Below, in pieces: positions 10,620 to 23,140 of a stretch of DNA of 64,000 nt. Within the stretch, counting starts at the first letter, position 1, and every line of letters begins with the position of its first letter. The notes under the pieces were generated by a model, which searched no databases, was not told the DNA's origin, and worked only from the letters and a program-made list of their open reading frames with translations. The translations under genes were made by a program, and so were the position numbers. Origin of the DNA: Selaginella tamariscina (taxonomy: Eukaryota > Streptophyta > Lycopodiopsida > Selaginellales > Selaginellaceae); assembly GCA_003024785.1 (NCBI GenBank), contig PUQB01000253.1:124001-188000 (forward strand), written 5' to 3'.

Positions 10620-11792
10620 AGCAAATCTAAAAACCCTACACATTTCAGGCTTTTATGTCCTTAGTAACATGTTGATTAGTGTCACATGCCTTTTCAAATT
10701 GTTATATATGTCATGCGAGATTCTCATAATCGATTGATTGACTACGCGGTAGAACAAACATGTGCGTAATTAATGCACCATCGGTCCTAGTTTTGATTGC
10801 GTATCTATTTAAATATACCTGCAACTGACAGCGTAAATGTGCCACGTGGTAGAACAAACAAGCATCTGGGTTTTAACTCCCATTCCATAATATTGTGAAC
10901 TAGTCATGGCCACCGGAGCTAACAGTAAACCCGAATCGGTTAGTATTGTGGTATTTGAACATCAATGTGTACCATGTGGGTTTATAACCCTCCCCTCTCT
11001 CACACACACACCTAAGTTTGCCTTACAACTACACAAGTTTTGGCTGACTTTTACAGTCCTAAATGACTATTAATATGCAATTGTGTATACATGTGTATAT
11101 ACAGTCTTTTGTGTGGGTATAAGTGGACATAAAACATCCATACATTACAAATTTATTTACATATTATATGTCTTTAAATCATTCTCATATGTGGTGAATG
11201 GCAACAAGAAAATATATGTTATGCATACCCATATTTAAAATAAAAAATAGAAAAGCAGAAGACTCTTTAGTTTTGTATCGTTAGCTATTGTATATATATC
11301 AAAGTTGAAATGTTAATTACGATTTAATATTAAAGAAGTCTATTTACATTCATTTTGATATACATTTTTGACAACATATAAGCAGCAAGCAAATGCGTCC
11401 TCACATGTTTCATATGCGATTAGTCTCACAGCTAATATAGCACCCGCACTCGTGCACACACGCACTTTTGTTTGATTGCGTTCTTCTGATGTTTGCTTAT
11501 ATGAAGAAGCTTTCATTCACTTTGAATGCGTAATCTATATAATTTCTGCTAATTTTATTTCCATTTAATAATTTAGAGTTACATTACATTTACTTTACTG
11601 TGTAGGAGAATTTGTCTTAATTTGTAAATTTTATTTCATTATTATTCATCCATATTTGCATTATACATATCTACCATAATATTGAAATATCTACAGAATT
11701 TCAGAGCTACTTAAAATACAAAAAGACACACTAAAAAAGAAGGCCTACACATACCCAAATAAACCCATATTCATGAATATACCAGTGCATAC

Positions 11793-11854
11793 ATGTCCCT
11801 TGAGGCGTTGCTTATAACGATTGTAGTGACTTTCATGTGCTACAACTCATGTAT
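11793..11854 (+). pseudogene. 3' fragment of a gene B copy, unit 1
   Basis: Encodes MSLEALLITIVVTFMCY, the membrane anchor of gene B (compare 13277-13351), and nothing of the rest. It begins 12 bp after the palindrome ends. It is followed by sequence similar to that downstream of gene B, so it is the tail of a preceding B copy. Confidence 0.8.
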
Positions 11855-12223
11855 CTTTCAAGTTATTCTTATTAATATACACATAATATATTTAAAACAC
11901 ACGCACTCATATGATGGAGCACTAACCCATGATCTTAAATCAAAATCTGATTTTGATCATATGTTTCATGGAAATCTAATAAAACCTAAACCATCCTAAA
12001 ATAGTTACAACATGAGACTGCAATATGTTTCACTATCTCAAGCCTCATGCCCTAAATCTTATTTTAATACTTCACTGATAGATAGCAACTATATTTATTG
12101 CTGTGGCGTTTGGGATTTAATTAGTATGCCTAATCCATGTTTACAAAAAATCATAAAAGCTAAAAAAAGGATATATAAGCATACTAAGTCTAGGTCATTT
12201 AGGTCATTTGGGTTGGTACTCGG

Positions 12224-13351
12224 GAAATAGATGACAAGATTGAAGATCTCAAAGAGCTTATGAAGCTTCGAATTCGGAGGTTCGGGAGCTTTGTGCAGTC
12301 GGAATTATCCGCTCGTAAATCTGAGATGGACAAGGTGAAACAGACTGTGGATCGCCTGTACAAGCTGAAGAACTACTACGAGCACAAAAGATTGCGGACA
12401 AGATTGCTTATTACAACCGGGATCCAAAGATGGTTAAGTACTACAAGGCCGAGATAGCAAAGCACGAGCAGGAGAAGGAAAAATTCCTTCAGCTACTGCA
12501 GTCTGGAAGTGGAAAAAGGGAAATCATCAGCAGTGCGGAAGCTATAGAAATTGAGAAGGGGTTTGGTGTAGCTGGGGAAACGCGGTGGACATCAATTCAT
12601 ATTGCAGGGACCAATTGAGTAAGTGGTACACTCCTCGCCGGAGGTTATAGATAAATACAACAAGGCAAAGGAAGAGAATAACTCTTTTCACGTTGCCAAG
12701 AATCTGTGGTTTAGTAGCTACCATGGATATAAGAATCTTGAGGGTCTCGAAGAGAAACAGAAGCAGTTGAAGTGCATGGAAGAGTTAGTGATGGAAACCA
12801 CGGATTGGGAGAACGTACGAGTTGTTACTGTGGACAGTGGAAATGACACTCAAAGGACCTACTCCCTGTAAGGATGAGAAAGTTGATACCGACAAGAAGC
12901 TCAAGGGCGTGGAGAATGAGTCAGTGGATGGCACTGTAGGAGACGCTGGTACTGACGATGGCGCTATAGGAGAGGCTACGTATAAGAAGAAAGCATGCAA
13001 TGGTGGGAAGGGGAAGAAGAAGAAGATTGAGAACAAAAAAGAAGCTGGTGTGGAGACGTCGGACAAGAACAAGGGCAAGAAGAAGATGGACATTGACATG
13101 TACAATGAAAATCAAACAAAGGAGAAGTTCAGCCTCTAAACTGTGGTCCAAGGTGCAGAAACAAGCAGCCGCTCAGGAAGCCTCCGATGAAGGCGAAGAA
13201 GAAGGTGGAAGATCCAGTGGCAGAGAAGAAGGAAGAAGCTAGTTCCTCCTTGGCTGTGATGAACCCGACAAAGTATGTGTCCCTTGAGGCGTTGCTTATA
13301 ATGATTGTAGTGACTTTCATGTGCTACTTGGTTCTTAAACTCATGTATTAG
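12224..13351 (+). pseudogene. Gene B, unit 1: coiled-coil, Lys-rich, tail-anchored protein with frame changes
   Basis: Coding-like from EIDDKIEDLKELMKL, through a charged helical region (RRFGSFVQSELSARKSEMDK, DRLYKLKNYYEHK, KYYKAEIAKHEQEKEKFLQL) and a middle part (SSPEVIDKYNKAKEENNSF, YHGYKNLEGLEEKQKQLK). A Lys/Glu-rich linker (GGKGKKKKIENKK) follows, then a C-terminal hydrophobic helix ALLIMIVVTFMCYLVLKL two residues before the end. This predicts a tail-anchored membrane protein facing the cytosol. Frames change several times; a TAA follows GPIE-type sequence in all copies near 12618 and may be a true end, an unseen intron or decay. I do not recognise the family. The layout recalls proton-pump-interactor-like proteins, but no signature motif is seen. 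Confidence 0.6.
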
Positions 13352-13905
13352 ACTCCTTCTCTTTCGAGTTCAATCAAGCTTTTATAAGTTTGTAGAATTT
13401 TGTTTAACGCGTCAACAGTGTATCACATAAGAAATATTACATGTGTGTTGCTAAAATAATTACAACATGAAAGATTGCTTCACTATCTCAAGCCTTAATA
13501 ATATGAAAATAAATGCTCCTTGTTACATGTATATGTGTATGACATCTTTAAATATATAATATGTGTGAGCAATTATATGCTTCACCATTTGAAATTTTAA
13601 TATGAATATAATTACGTGTGCTTTAAATATGTTATATATTAGGAAATAATAGTCTATAGGATTTTTATTTGAAAATAGGTTGACATATTTATAAACAAAG
13701 AAATATATAGTTTTATCTATACATGAAGAGCTTATCTAGTTAATTTACCACCTTATTTTAGTACTTTATTAATAGATAACAATTATTACTGTAGTGTTTG
13801 GTCTTTAAAGAGTACGCCTAATGGATATCCATGTTTACAAAAATTGATAAGAGTATACGTAAGGACACCTAAGTCTATGTCATTTAAGCCATTTAGGTTC
13901 GGCAC

Positions 13906-14105
13906 GATGGACTCGGAGAGATGCGGTACGCTCTACAAAGAAATAAATGACAAGGTTGAAGATATCGAAGAGCTTATGAAACTCTGAATTCGGAGGTACG
14001 GGAGTTTTGTGCAGTCGGAATTATCATGTCATAAAGCCAGATCGCTTGTACTACCACGAGATCCAAATTGAAGATGATTAAGTAGTTCATGGCCGAGATA
14101 ACATT
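13906..14105 (+). pseudogene. 5' fragment of a further gene B copy, unit 1
   Basis: Begins at an ATG (MDSERCGTLYKEINDKVEDI) and matches the start of gene B (EINDKVEDIEELMKL against EIDDKIEDLKELMKL). It then has a stop and internal loss (IRRYGSFVQSELS), after which similarity ends. The upstream ~170 bp also match the region before gene B. It shows what the original B start looked like: gene B itself lacks the MDSERCGTLY codons. Confidence 0.75.
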
Positions 14106-14472
14106 TGCTAAAATACTAAAAAACCGAAAACACCATCTTCGAACAACACTTTATTCATGTATAAGCATTTGAGTAATACACCTCCATTTCCAATATCAAT
14201 GTCCGATATCCACAGATACCATATAACACACACATGCATGGATCTGCAAGAGGAGAGAGAGTATTTAGTATTTGCTAATTGAATGTGGAATGAGTTAGAA
14301 TTATATCAAGCATTCATTCGCTTTACTTTGTGACCTACTGTGACATTTGAGTTAAATAATATTTGAAAATTTATTTTTCATTCTCTTTACAGGAGCTTTA
14401 CACGAAGGAAAGACAATTTAATGTACTTTCATTGTTAGTCTTTTGATCAAAGAAATTGTTTGTCGTTATTTA

Positions 14473-14792
14473 TATGAAGTGAGACTTCATTTAATTCCAC
14501 TAAGCAAGACTTAAACCCACGAAACAAGACTTAAACCCCATGAAGTGAAAGGTCAAAAACCATGTCCCGTGAACAGAGACTCTTATTTTACAAAGTAAGA
14601 CTATTTCTTTACGATGTGAGACTCTTGCCCTATAAAGTGAGAGCGATATCTTACGGAGTGAGACTCCAAGTACAAAAAGTAAAATTCAATAACCATGACG
14701 TGAACCTTCAATCCTTCAAAGTGAGCCTTTCAAGCAGTCATTTATCACAAAGTGAGAGTACATGCCCACAAAAGTGAGAGTAATGTCCCCAC
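14473..14792 (+). repeat. 24-nt minisatellite with GTGAGACT core, unit 1
   Basis: About 12 degenerate copies of a ~24-nt repeat with core AAGTGAGACT. Because 24 is a multiple of 3, one frame stays open for 71 codons (14562-14777) with an 8-residue repeat of the type LxxYxVRL. I treat it as a minisatellite, not a gene. Confidence 0.75.
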
Positions 14793-16611
14793 ATGTTCCT
14801 TTTATTAGTAATTTCATGTTAATTTCTCTTAATCTTGCATGTGAATATTCTAAATTCTAATACGTATATACTAAATATAAAGTTTGTAATATGTATGCCT
14901 ATTACACATTAGAAATACAAATATAATATGTATTATGTAAGAATATAATTATGATAAGAAAGAATGTTTCACATGAGCTCATAAAAGCTATAAACAAAAA
15001 TTATGGACACGCATGCACGTGTAGAGAGACGTATTAGCATGGAGAATTTATATAGTTTTGTAACACATGCAAACACGTGCGCACGCACACACACACACAA
15101 GAGAGGTACAAGAAGCGGATCCAACTACATTGATGGTAAGATACTTGTGGTGGAGTATCCTTGAAGAGACATAAATATATAAAAAAGTAGTTAATATTAA
15201 TCAAGCTTTAATAGTAAAGATTAATGGAATCTTTTATCCTATTAAATTTGAGAAAGTAATTTTCTTCTTTCCTCCATTAGAGCTCTTNCCATGTGTCCAA
15301 CTCCCACACACGTAGTAAGACATGTTTTATTAAGCTTTTATGTTTCATAAAGTTTGGTAAAAACTTTCCTTATGTAGAAACAAGTTTTGTCCATGTTACT
15401 AAATTTTAAGTGTAAAATTAAGTTATGAAACTATACCATCCGATTTATATTGTTTTTTGTTATGAGGACTAATACACAAAGAGCTTTTAAAAGTAGGATT
15501 AATATAAACCATGTTAGTGCAATAGACATGATAAATTTTGAATTTCTATTCTAAATATTTTCATGAAAAATAATTAAAAATTGAATAAAAACAAGATAGC
15601 TTATCCATTTTGAGTAAAAATGCATAGAATAGCTTCCAAATCTATTACTATACCCCAATATAATGGTAAGAATTATACTTCAAGCTTATAAAACGGACAT
15701 GCATCTTGTTTTTCTAACCATGGTTGTGGAACTTGTATTCGCAAGGCGATAATGCAACAACTTCTTGTTCTTTAACATCCCCTTCATGTGTCATAAGAGT
15801 ACAACAAGGTAACAATTTAGAATGGTTCTGTTCAAACTCAAAAAACAACACATCATCGTTGTTTGGATTCGATAGAGGAGCCTATGGAAATGCAATAGAT
15901 GTTGTAATGGAATATCTTGTGTAGTGGATATATGAGGAAAGGAAAGAGTAATTAAAGTAAATTGACTAACTTTGACTTGTAAAATAAATATAAAAACCTT
16001 ACCGATTTTATTAATATAGGTAACTAGCAGCCACATTAGAACTTGTCTTTGCAAATGCCATACAACCACTAATTAAATAATTTGAGATTTTATTTTAATT
16101 TTGACATTTTATTAAGTAATAAAGATGTAATTCTAATTTATTTTTGGTTATATAATTAATAAATATGATTAATACATGATTAATAAATATGTAATTTATT
16201 TTATTTTAATTATGTTAATTCTATGTTATGGATTTGGAAGTGTGAATAGTACTTAACAATTTAATTAGGGCTTAATTAGGGCTTTGGTTATAATATTTTG
16301 TTAAAAGTTCATAATTATATCTATTTAATTAATAATTTAGATAGGAGTTAGATTAAGAAACCATTTTTTCAATTAATATAGTAAGAGCAACATCTCTTAA
16401 TTTAAAGTCATTACTATATTTCTGAGTACATTCTTTATGAATTAATCTTTTTAAGACATGATTAAACAATATGAGACTGTGAAATGTCAAATTGCTTAAT
16501 TGTGTTCTACCAACTTGTAGAACCACAAAACATGCATGTGGATATTTTTAAATCACAATGGGTATGTGCTCAAAATAAAGTTTTAATATTTAAAGTAAGC
16601 GTCTAAATTCA
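14793..16611. other. AT-rich spacer of unit 1 (same in units 2 and 3)
   Basis: No gene supported. It contains a (CA)n run at ~15085-15100 and a short open frame at 15724-15924 that is not kept open in the other units. The matching intervals are 25704-27527 and 36603-38424. Confidence 0.6.
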
Positions 16612-16865
16612 TCAGGTTAAGAATACCAATTGGTTAAGGGTCATAAACCAGGATAAAATTGCTATAAGAATAACATATACGTCAAAGGGTCTAGATTAGG
16701 ATGAACTCACCAGGTTAAAGATTATAGCTAGGTTAAGGGTCAACTTAGCATGGTAAGAATAACAACTAGGTTAAAGGTCAATCATACTTAAGTCAAGACC
16801 TACTCAAGAATGAACTCACGATAACAACTAGGTAAATAGTAAATAGTTAAGCCCACCAACTTGTA
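16612..16865 (+). repeat. Degenerate AGGTTAAGGGTC repeat, unit 1
   Basis: Irregular repeats of 'caggttaaga', 'aggttaagggtc' and 'gaactcac' every ~25-50 bp. The same blocks lie at 27528-27775 and 38425-38670 in units 2 and 3. Confidence 0.5.
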
Positions 16866-18342
16866 CTAGTATATAAATATGATATTGAAACAAACAATTG
16901 AATTAATAAAGAACAAAAGAAATAATATCGATTTATTGAGGATAGAAATTTAAACAAGACTCTTTAATCCACACTTTGTTTGTCATATGTATATTAGGGT
17001 TCACAAGTCCAACAAGGTCAGTATAAAATATGGTTGCAAATAATGATTTGGTACAACACGTTAAAATCTGATTAACTATATATTAAACAAATGGCAATAA
17101 ACGTTTGACTAATGAATCAAAGTAGTAAACTATGCCACTGTTTATCTAAGTTAGAATTTGAATAAATTTCAAAATCCAGTTGCCAGACAAATTCAACCAC
17201 CCATATAATATATATTTCAAATGGAATGCACTCTTAACAATAATGTGCAAAAACACCATATTGGTATGCAACATCACATAAGTAATTATCAATATAAGCT
17301 AAATTAAAATGTTAATATATGTGAGGTTGCTTTGGGACTCTGCATTCTATATATATAATATATATATATATATATATTATAATCTAGGGAAGTGGAAATT
17401 GGATATGTGTCGATCTACATACACAAGCAATCGATATATTCATGAATAGGGGTTTATTTGAGTATGTGTAGTTAGGCCATCTTTTTTTAGTGTGTTTATT
17501 TGTACTTTAAGTAGCTCCAAAATCCTGTAGATATTTCAATATATGATTTATAAATTAAAACAAAATTCTCATACACAATAAACTAAATATATAATGTAGT
17601 GGATCTAAATTATTAAATGACAATAGAATTAAAAAAACTGTAGATGACACATTCAAAGTGAATGAAAGCTTCTTCAAATAAGCAAACATATTAAGAACAA
17701 GATCAAACAAAAGTGTGAGTGGGTGTGTGTGAGTGCTTGTGCATATGCGCTTGCGAGTGTGATATCAACCTATGAGACTAATATGCATGTGAAACCTGCA
17801 GGACGCATATGCTTGTTGCTTATAAAATGTAAAACATGTATATATAGAAATGAATACAGACTTTTTATTAAATCATAATTAACATTTAAACTCTAATATA
17901 TTTACAATAGCTAATGGTACAAACTAAGATCTTTTGTTTTTCTTTTTTAAAACATAGATATGCATAATATATATTTATTAGTTGCCATTCACCACATATG
18001 ACAATGATTACTTATGATAATATTACTTGTAATATGTATATTGTATAATAATGTATTCACACTATGGCTGTTTTATGTCCACTTATACCCGTAATCAATA
18101 TGATATCACCAAATAGACTGTATATAGATGTATACACAATTGCATATAGTCATTTAGGATTGTAAAAGTCTACCCAAACTTGTGGATTTGTAAGGCAAAT
18201 TGAAGTGTGTGTGGGAGAGGGGAGGGTCATATGCCCACATGGTACACATTCATGTTCAAACACCAGCCATGGCTAGTTCACAATATTATGCAATCTTATC
18301 ATTGATAGTTTACTGTTAAAACTCATATGCTTGTTTGTTTCT

Positions 18343-18472
18343 ACCACGTGGTACATTTGCGTGGTAATCGAGGGTATATTTAAAATAGATATGCGACCAA
18401 AAACTAGGATCCAACCGTACATTAATTCTGTGCGTGTTTGTTCAACCACGTGGTCAGTCAAGGGTATATAAA
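18343..18472 (+). promoter_or_regulatory. Gene A promoter, unit 2
   Basis: G-box palindromes at 18343-18352 and 18445-18454, TATATAAA from 18465, as in unit 1. The ATG follows at 18508. Confidence 0.7.
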
Positions 18473-18507
18473 AGCCTGATATGTGTAGGGTTTTAAACTG
18501 AATCGCT

Positions 18508-19511
18508 ATGTACACACGTGAGCAAAAGAGGTTATGGTACTCTGCAGCGCCGCCATCACAACCAAACACCAAAGATGATTCAGGTAATATGAGAGATGAG
18601 AGAGAGAGAGATTCATCTTACTCATTTGGGTAGGCGCAGCCGATGAAGACGACCCATATGTGGATCCAATAGTGTGGGGGCATCCGGAAAACCACATTGC
18701 AACACAACCAAGTTCTTTGCACTGGGGTGAGTTCGTGGAACCTCCTCCCAAGAAAAGAAGGAAATACATTAATTATATGGCTGACTTAATACGTGATGGG
18801 CGCGTTGGGGATTACAGAGATCCGCCACCATGGTCAATTGTGGATGAAGAGACAGGAAAGGGAAATGAGGGTGGGAGCACAAAAAAGGCTGAAGAGGCGA
18901 TGATTGTGGAGATGAGAAGGGGAGGCAACGTGGATGCTCTGGATGAAAAGCGCAACAAGGTGGAGAGTGATGAGGCAAAGGTAGAGGGGCATTCAGATGA
19001 CACTGTGAATGAGTTTGATCGGTTATTTGAGGAGGAGGAGGAGGAGGCAGAGGGGCATTCAAAGGGCAACATGGAAAATATGGGTGAGTTTGATATGCTA
19101 TTTGAGGAGGATAAGGCGGTAGAGGGCAACAAGGATGGGCTTGATCTTTTGTTGGTTGGAGAGGAGATCAAGGGTGAAGAAGAGGTAACTAGAGGGGAAG
19201 AGGGTAGGAATAAAGTAATTAAGGGTGAGAAGAGCACTAAGAAGAAGAAAAAGAAACATCCGGAGATGGAAAAGTTAATACAGGAGGCTAAAGCGTTGTG
19301 GCCAGACCAAATACCATGTAAACACCATGGAGTTAAAAGTTGTACTCATTTCTACGACATTAACAACGGCAGTTTGACTGGGCCTAGGTACAGATGCAAC
19401 ATAAATAAAAGCCATTGGACACATTCGATGATGGACCACGATCCCGTTGTTGGAAATATCCTCAAGAATATGACGAAAAGGTATCGCGAGCTTGAAAAGG
19501 AGCTAGTGTGA
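18508..19511 (+). CDS. Gene A, unit 2: intact 317-residue acidic protein with NLS and Dof-like segment
   Basis: Exon 18508-18583, 50-bp intron 18584-18633 (GTAATATG...TTTGGGTAG), exon 18634-19511; 317 residues by this model. Layout: N-terminal MYTREQKRLWYS; PPPKKRRK near residue 72, an SV40-type nuclear signal; a middle region of repeated acidic blocks (VNEFDRLFEEEEEEAEGHSK, MGEFDMLFEED); a Lys cluster (STKKKKKKHPEM); then a C-terminal segment with CKHHG, SCTHFYDINN, GSLTGPRYRCN and SHWTHSMM, ending MTKRYRELEKELV. The segment T-x-F-x3-NN-x-SL-x2-PRY-x-C-x6-WT matches the Dof zinc-finger pattern in spacing, but the second and fourth Dof cysteines are His and Asn. Function unknown; a nuclear DNA-binding or chromatin role is inference. 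Confidence 0.8.
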
Positions 19512-20704
19512 ATACTACGCTTTAGGCCATTTGGATATAAAATGATATTGATTTTTAATCATGCTCTTGTTTATACATTGTTAAATGTATTGTTCTTAAA
19601 TGAATAGGAAAAACCCATCTCTTTTTTCTTAAATTTTTTTTAGAGATTTCTAATTTTTGATTTTTAAGAGAAATTTTATATACATGAAACTATATAGAAT
19701 ATATAAAAATCTCAGTTTTGATCTTTATGATCTTATATCTTTATATATGCATAAAGATAACCTTCATATATTATTATATAAATCATGATTATTAAAGATG
19801 AATATATAACGAATAATCATATATAGTTTAATGAGGGCTACATAATGTTCAAATTCCACATATTTCCACTATTGATTCTTGTTTTTATTTTTTTAAATCC
19901 ATAATTGCTTTTATTATTTTTAAAATATTATTTAAGTAATAGATATAATTTATTTTTTAATGGGATGCTATTTACATTTAATATTGTCATGAATATCAAA
20001 AGTAATTTCAAATTACATATGAAGTGGAGGAAAGCGGAGAAAATTTATGCATTTAATACATAAATTCTAGAATTTATCTTTTACTTCCACTTCATATGCA
20101 TAATCTAGTTAATCCCATTTTATTTGAAATAAATCTTAATATTCATGATAATATTCAATGTAAGCATCCCATTCATAACTAATATTGGCCACTTAAATAT
20201 TAATTTAAAATAATAAAGTGCATGGACTTTATTTTATTTTTTCTAAAAAGCATCAATAGTGGAAATATGTAAACTTTGAACATTATGTAGCCCTCATTAA
20301 ACTATAATATGATTATATTCGTTATATATTTCATCTTTAATAATTACGATTTATATTATATTTATTAGCAAAATCGATAAAAATAGCTAACATAAAGGTC
20401 AAAATGAGATTTTTATGGATCCAGTATATCCATTTATAGATTTCATAATATACAATTCATATACACATATTACATTTTAATTCTTACTTTTCTTAAATGC
20501 TATATTAAAGTGTATGTAAGATTTCTCTTTAAAATCTAAGAAATATATTTTTATGTGTTTTTCTTGTTCATTTGAGGACAATACATTTAATGAAAATGTT
20601 GTGAACATATAGGCTTTCTACGTGCAAAGCATGTAAAAGCGTAAGTATAATTCTTTATTAAAAATGGATTACCATTTTATACGCAGATGCCTAAAACACC
20701 GTAT

Positions 20705-21531
20705 TCACGTCAACTCATTTTTAAGGTCACGATACCTTCTTGACATGTCTTGGAGGATAATCCAAAAGGAGTGCCAAGCATCGGATGTGTCCATGGACTC
20801 TATTTATTTTGCATATGTATCTAGCCCAATCAAACTGCTGTTGTTAACGTCGTAAAAATGAGTACAATTCTTAACTCCTGTTACTTACATTGTATCTAGT
20901 CTGGCCACAAAGCTTTAGCCTCCTCTATTATCTTTCGCAACTCGGGATGCTTTCTTCTTCTTACTATTCTCCCTGCCCTTAATTACTTTGTCGGTCTCTG
21001 CCTCCTCATCCTCCTCAAATAACCACGAACTCATCCATAGTTTCCTTGTTGCCCTTTGAATGCCCCTCTGCCTCCTCATGCTCCTCAAATAACCCATCAA
21101 ACTCATCCATAGTTTCCTTTGAATGCCCCTCTGCCTCTACCTCCTCACTCTCCACCACTTCAGCCTTTTCCATGCTCCCACCCTCATTTCGCTTTCCTGT
21201 CTCTTTGCCCACATTTAACCATGGCGGCGGATTGTTGTAATCCCCAAACGCCCAACACGTATTAAGTCGGCCATATAATTAATATATGTTCTTCTCTTCT
21301 TGGGAGGAGGTTCCACGAAGTCACCCTAGTGCAGAGAACTTGGCTGTGCTCCAACATGGTTTTCCATATGCCCCCAAGGCCGTTGGATCCACATATGGCT
21401 CGTCTTCATCTTTGACACATGCCCAAATGAGTCAATATGAATGTCTCTCTCATCTCTCATACTACCTGAATCTTTTGGTTGCGATGGCGGCGCTGTAGAG
21501 TACCATAACCTCTTTTGCTGCGTGTGTACAT
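20705..21531 (-). pseudogene. A', unit 2
   Basis: Same mirror copy as in unit 1, with the same broken points in the Cys/His region. The acidic part reads MDEFDGLFEEHEEAEGHSK (21015-21212), and SWLFEEDEEAETDKVIKG continues in another frame. Confidence 0.78.
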
Positions 21532-22706
21532 AGCAAATCTAAAAACCCTACACATTTCAGGCTTTTATGTCCTTAGTAACATGTTGATTAGCGTCACATG
21601 CCTTTTCAAATTGTTATATATGTCATGCGAGATTCTCATAATCGATTGATTGACACGCGGTAGAACAAACATGTGCGTAATTAATGCACCATCGGATCCT
21701 AGTTTTGATTGCGTATCTATTTAAATATACCGCAACTGACAGCGTAAATGTGCCACGTGGTAGAACAAACAAGCATATAGGTTTTAACTCCCATTCCATA
21801 ATATTGTGAACTAGTCATGGCCACCGGAGCTAAGAGTAAACCCGAATCGGTTAGTATTGTGGTATTTGAACATCAATGTGTACCATGTGGGTTTATAACC
21901 CTCCCCTCTCTCACACACACACCTAAGTTTGCCTTACAACTACACAAGTTTTGGCTGACTTTTACAGTCCTAAATGACTATTAATATGCAATTGTGTATA
22001 CATGTGTATATACAGTCTTTTGTGTGGGTATAAGTGGACATAAAACATCCATACATTACAAATTTATTTACATATTATATGTCTATTAAATCATTCTCAT
22101 ATGTGGTGAATGGCAACAAGAAAATATATGTTATGCATACCCATATTTAAAATAAAAAATAGAAAAGCAGAAGACTCTTTAGTTTTGTATCGTTACTATT
22201 GTATATATATCAAAGTTGAAATGTTAATTACGATTTAATATTAAAGAAGTCTATTTACATTCATTTTGATATACATTTTTGACAACATATAAGCAGCAAG
22301 CAAATGCGTCCTCACATGTTTCATATGCGATTAGTCTCACAGCTAATATAGCACCCGCACTCGCGTGCACACACGCACTTTTGTTTGATTGCGTTCTTCT
22401 GATGTTTGCTTATATGAAGAAGCTTTCATTCACTTTGAATGCGTAATCTATATAATTTCTGCTAATTTTATTTCCATTTAATAATTTAGAGTTACATTAC
22501 ATTTACTTTACTGTGTAGGAGAATTTGTCTTAATTTGTAAATTTTATTTCATTATTATTCATCCATATTTGCATTATACATATCTACCATAATATTGAAA
22601 TATCTACAGAATTTCAGAGCTACTTAAAATACAAAAAGACACACTAAAAAAAGAAGGCCTACACATACCCAAATAAACCCATATTCATGAATATACCAGT
22701 GCATAC

Positions 22707-22768
22707 ATGTCCCTTGAGGCGTTGCTTATAACGATTGTAGTGACTTTCATGTGCTACAACTCATGTAT
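22707..22768 (+). pseudogene. 3' fragment of a gene B copy, unit 2
   Basis: Same B tail fragment as in unit 1, again directly beside the right end of the palindrome. Confidence 0.8.
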
Positions 22769-23140
22769 CTTTCAAGTTATTCTTATTAATATACACATAA
22801 TATATTTAAAACACACGCACTCATATGATGGAGCACTAACCTCTTAAATCAAAATCTGATTTTGATCATATGTTTCATGGAAATCTAATAAAACCTAAAC
22901 CATCCTAAAATAGTTACAACATGAGACTGCAATATGTTTCACTATCTCAAGCCTCATGCCCTAAACATCTTATTTTAATACTTACTGATAGATAGCAACT
23001 ATATTTATTGCTGTGGCGTTTGGGATTTAATTAGTATGCCTAATCCATGTTTACAAAAAATCATAAAAGCTAAAAAGAAGGATATATAAGCATACTAAGT
23101 CTAGGTCATTTAGGTCATTTGGGATGGTACGGTATGACGG

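Larger units (their letters stand above)
6516..11781. repeat. 5.3-kb palindrome, unit 1
   Basis: Two ~2.6-kb inverted arms meet around 9098-9184 (ACATATGAAGTGGA on one side, TCCACTTCATATGCA on the other). Matching pairs include the outer 'atattcatgaata' (6518 and 11770), 'cattcactttgaatg'-type text (6735 and 11508), 'gttttatgtccacttatac' (7150 and its complement near 11118) and 'gagggctacataatgttca' (8918 and 9372). Gene A lies on the left arm and A' on the right arm, convergent. Arms are diverged but collinear, so the palindrome predates the tandem duplication. Confidence 0.92.
6132..17072 (+). repeat. Tandem amplicon unit 1 (~10.9 kb)
   Basis: First full unit of a head-to-tail array. Contents in order: spacer with an (AT)n run at ~6421-6465, palindrome 6516-11781 with gene A and mirror copy A', B tail fragment, gene B, B head fragment, 24-nt minisatellite and AT-rich spacer. 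The unit restarts at 'taactatatattaaacaaa' near 6141, 17073, 27999 and 38898. By eye the copies are nearly identical, and most differences are one-base indels. One ambiguous base (n) occurs at ~15288. Confidence 0.95.
17435..22694. repeat. 5.3-kb palindrome, unit 2
   Basis: Same inverted-arm structure; the centre is near 20020-20102, flanked by the same ACATATGAAGTGGA and TCCACTTCATATG pair. Gene A on the left arm is intact here. Confidence 0.92.

Noticed and set aside
6516-11781. Palindrome as a transposon with long terminal inverted repeats
   Set aside because: The arms meet at a hinge of under 100 bp, the genes inside are not transposase-like, and no target-site duplication is evident. 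An inverted gene duplication fits better, though a foldback element is not excluded.
14562-14777. 71-codon open frame in the minisatellite
   Set aside because: It follows from a 24-nt repeat period, and unit 2 breaks it by small losses.
15724-15924. Possible small secreted protein (66 codons)
   Set aside because: The frame is not maintained in the corresponding positions of units 2 and 3, and no signal peptide or family motif is seen.
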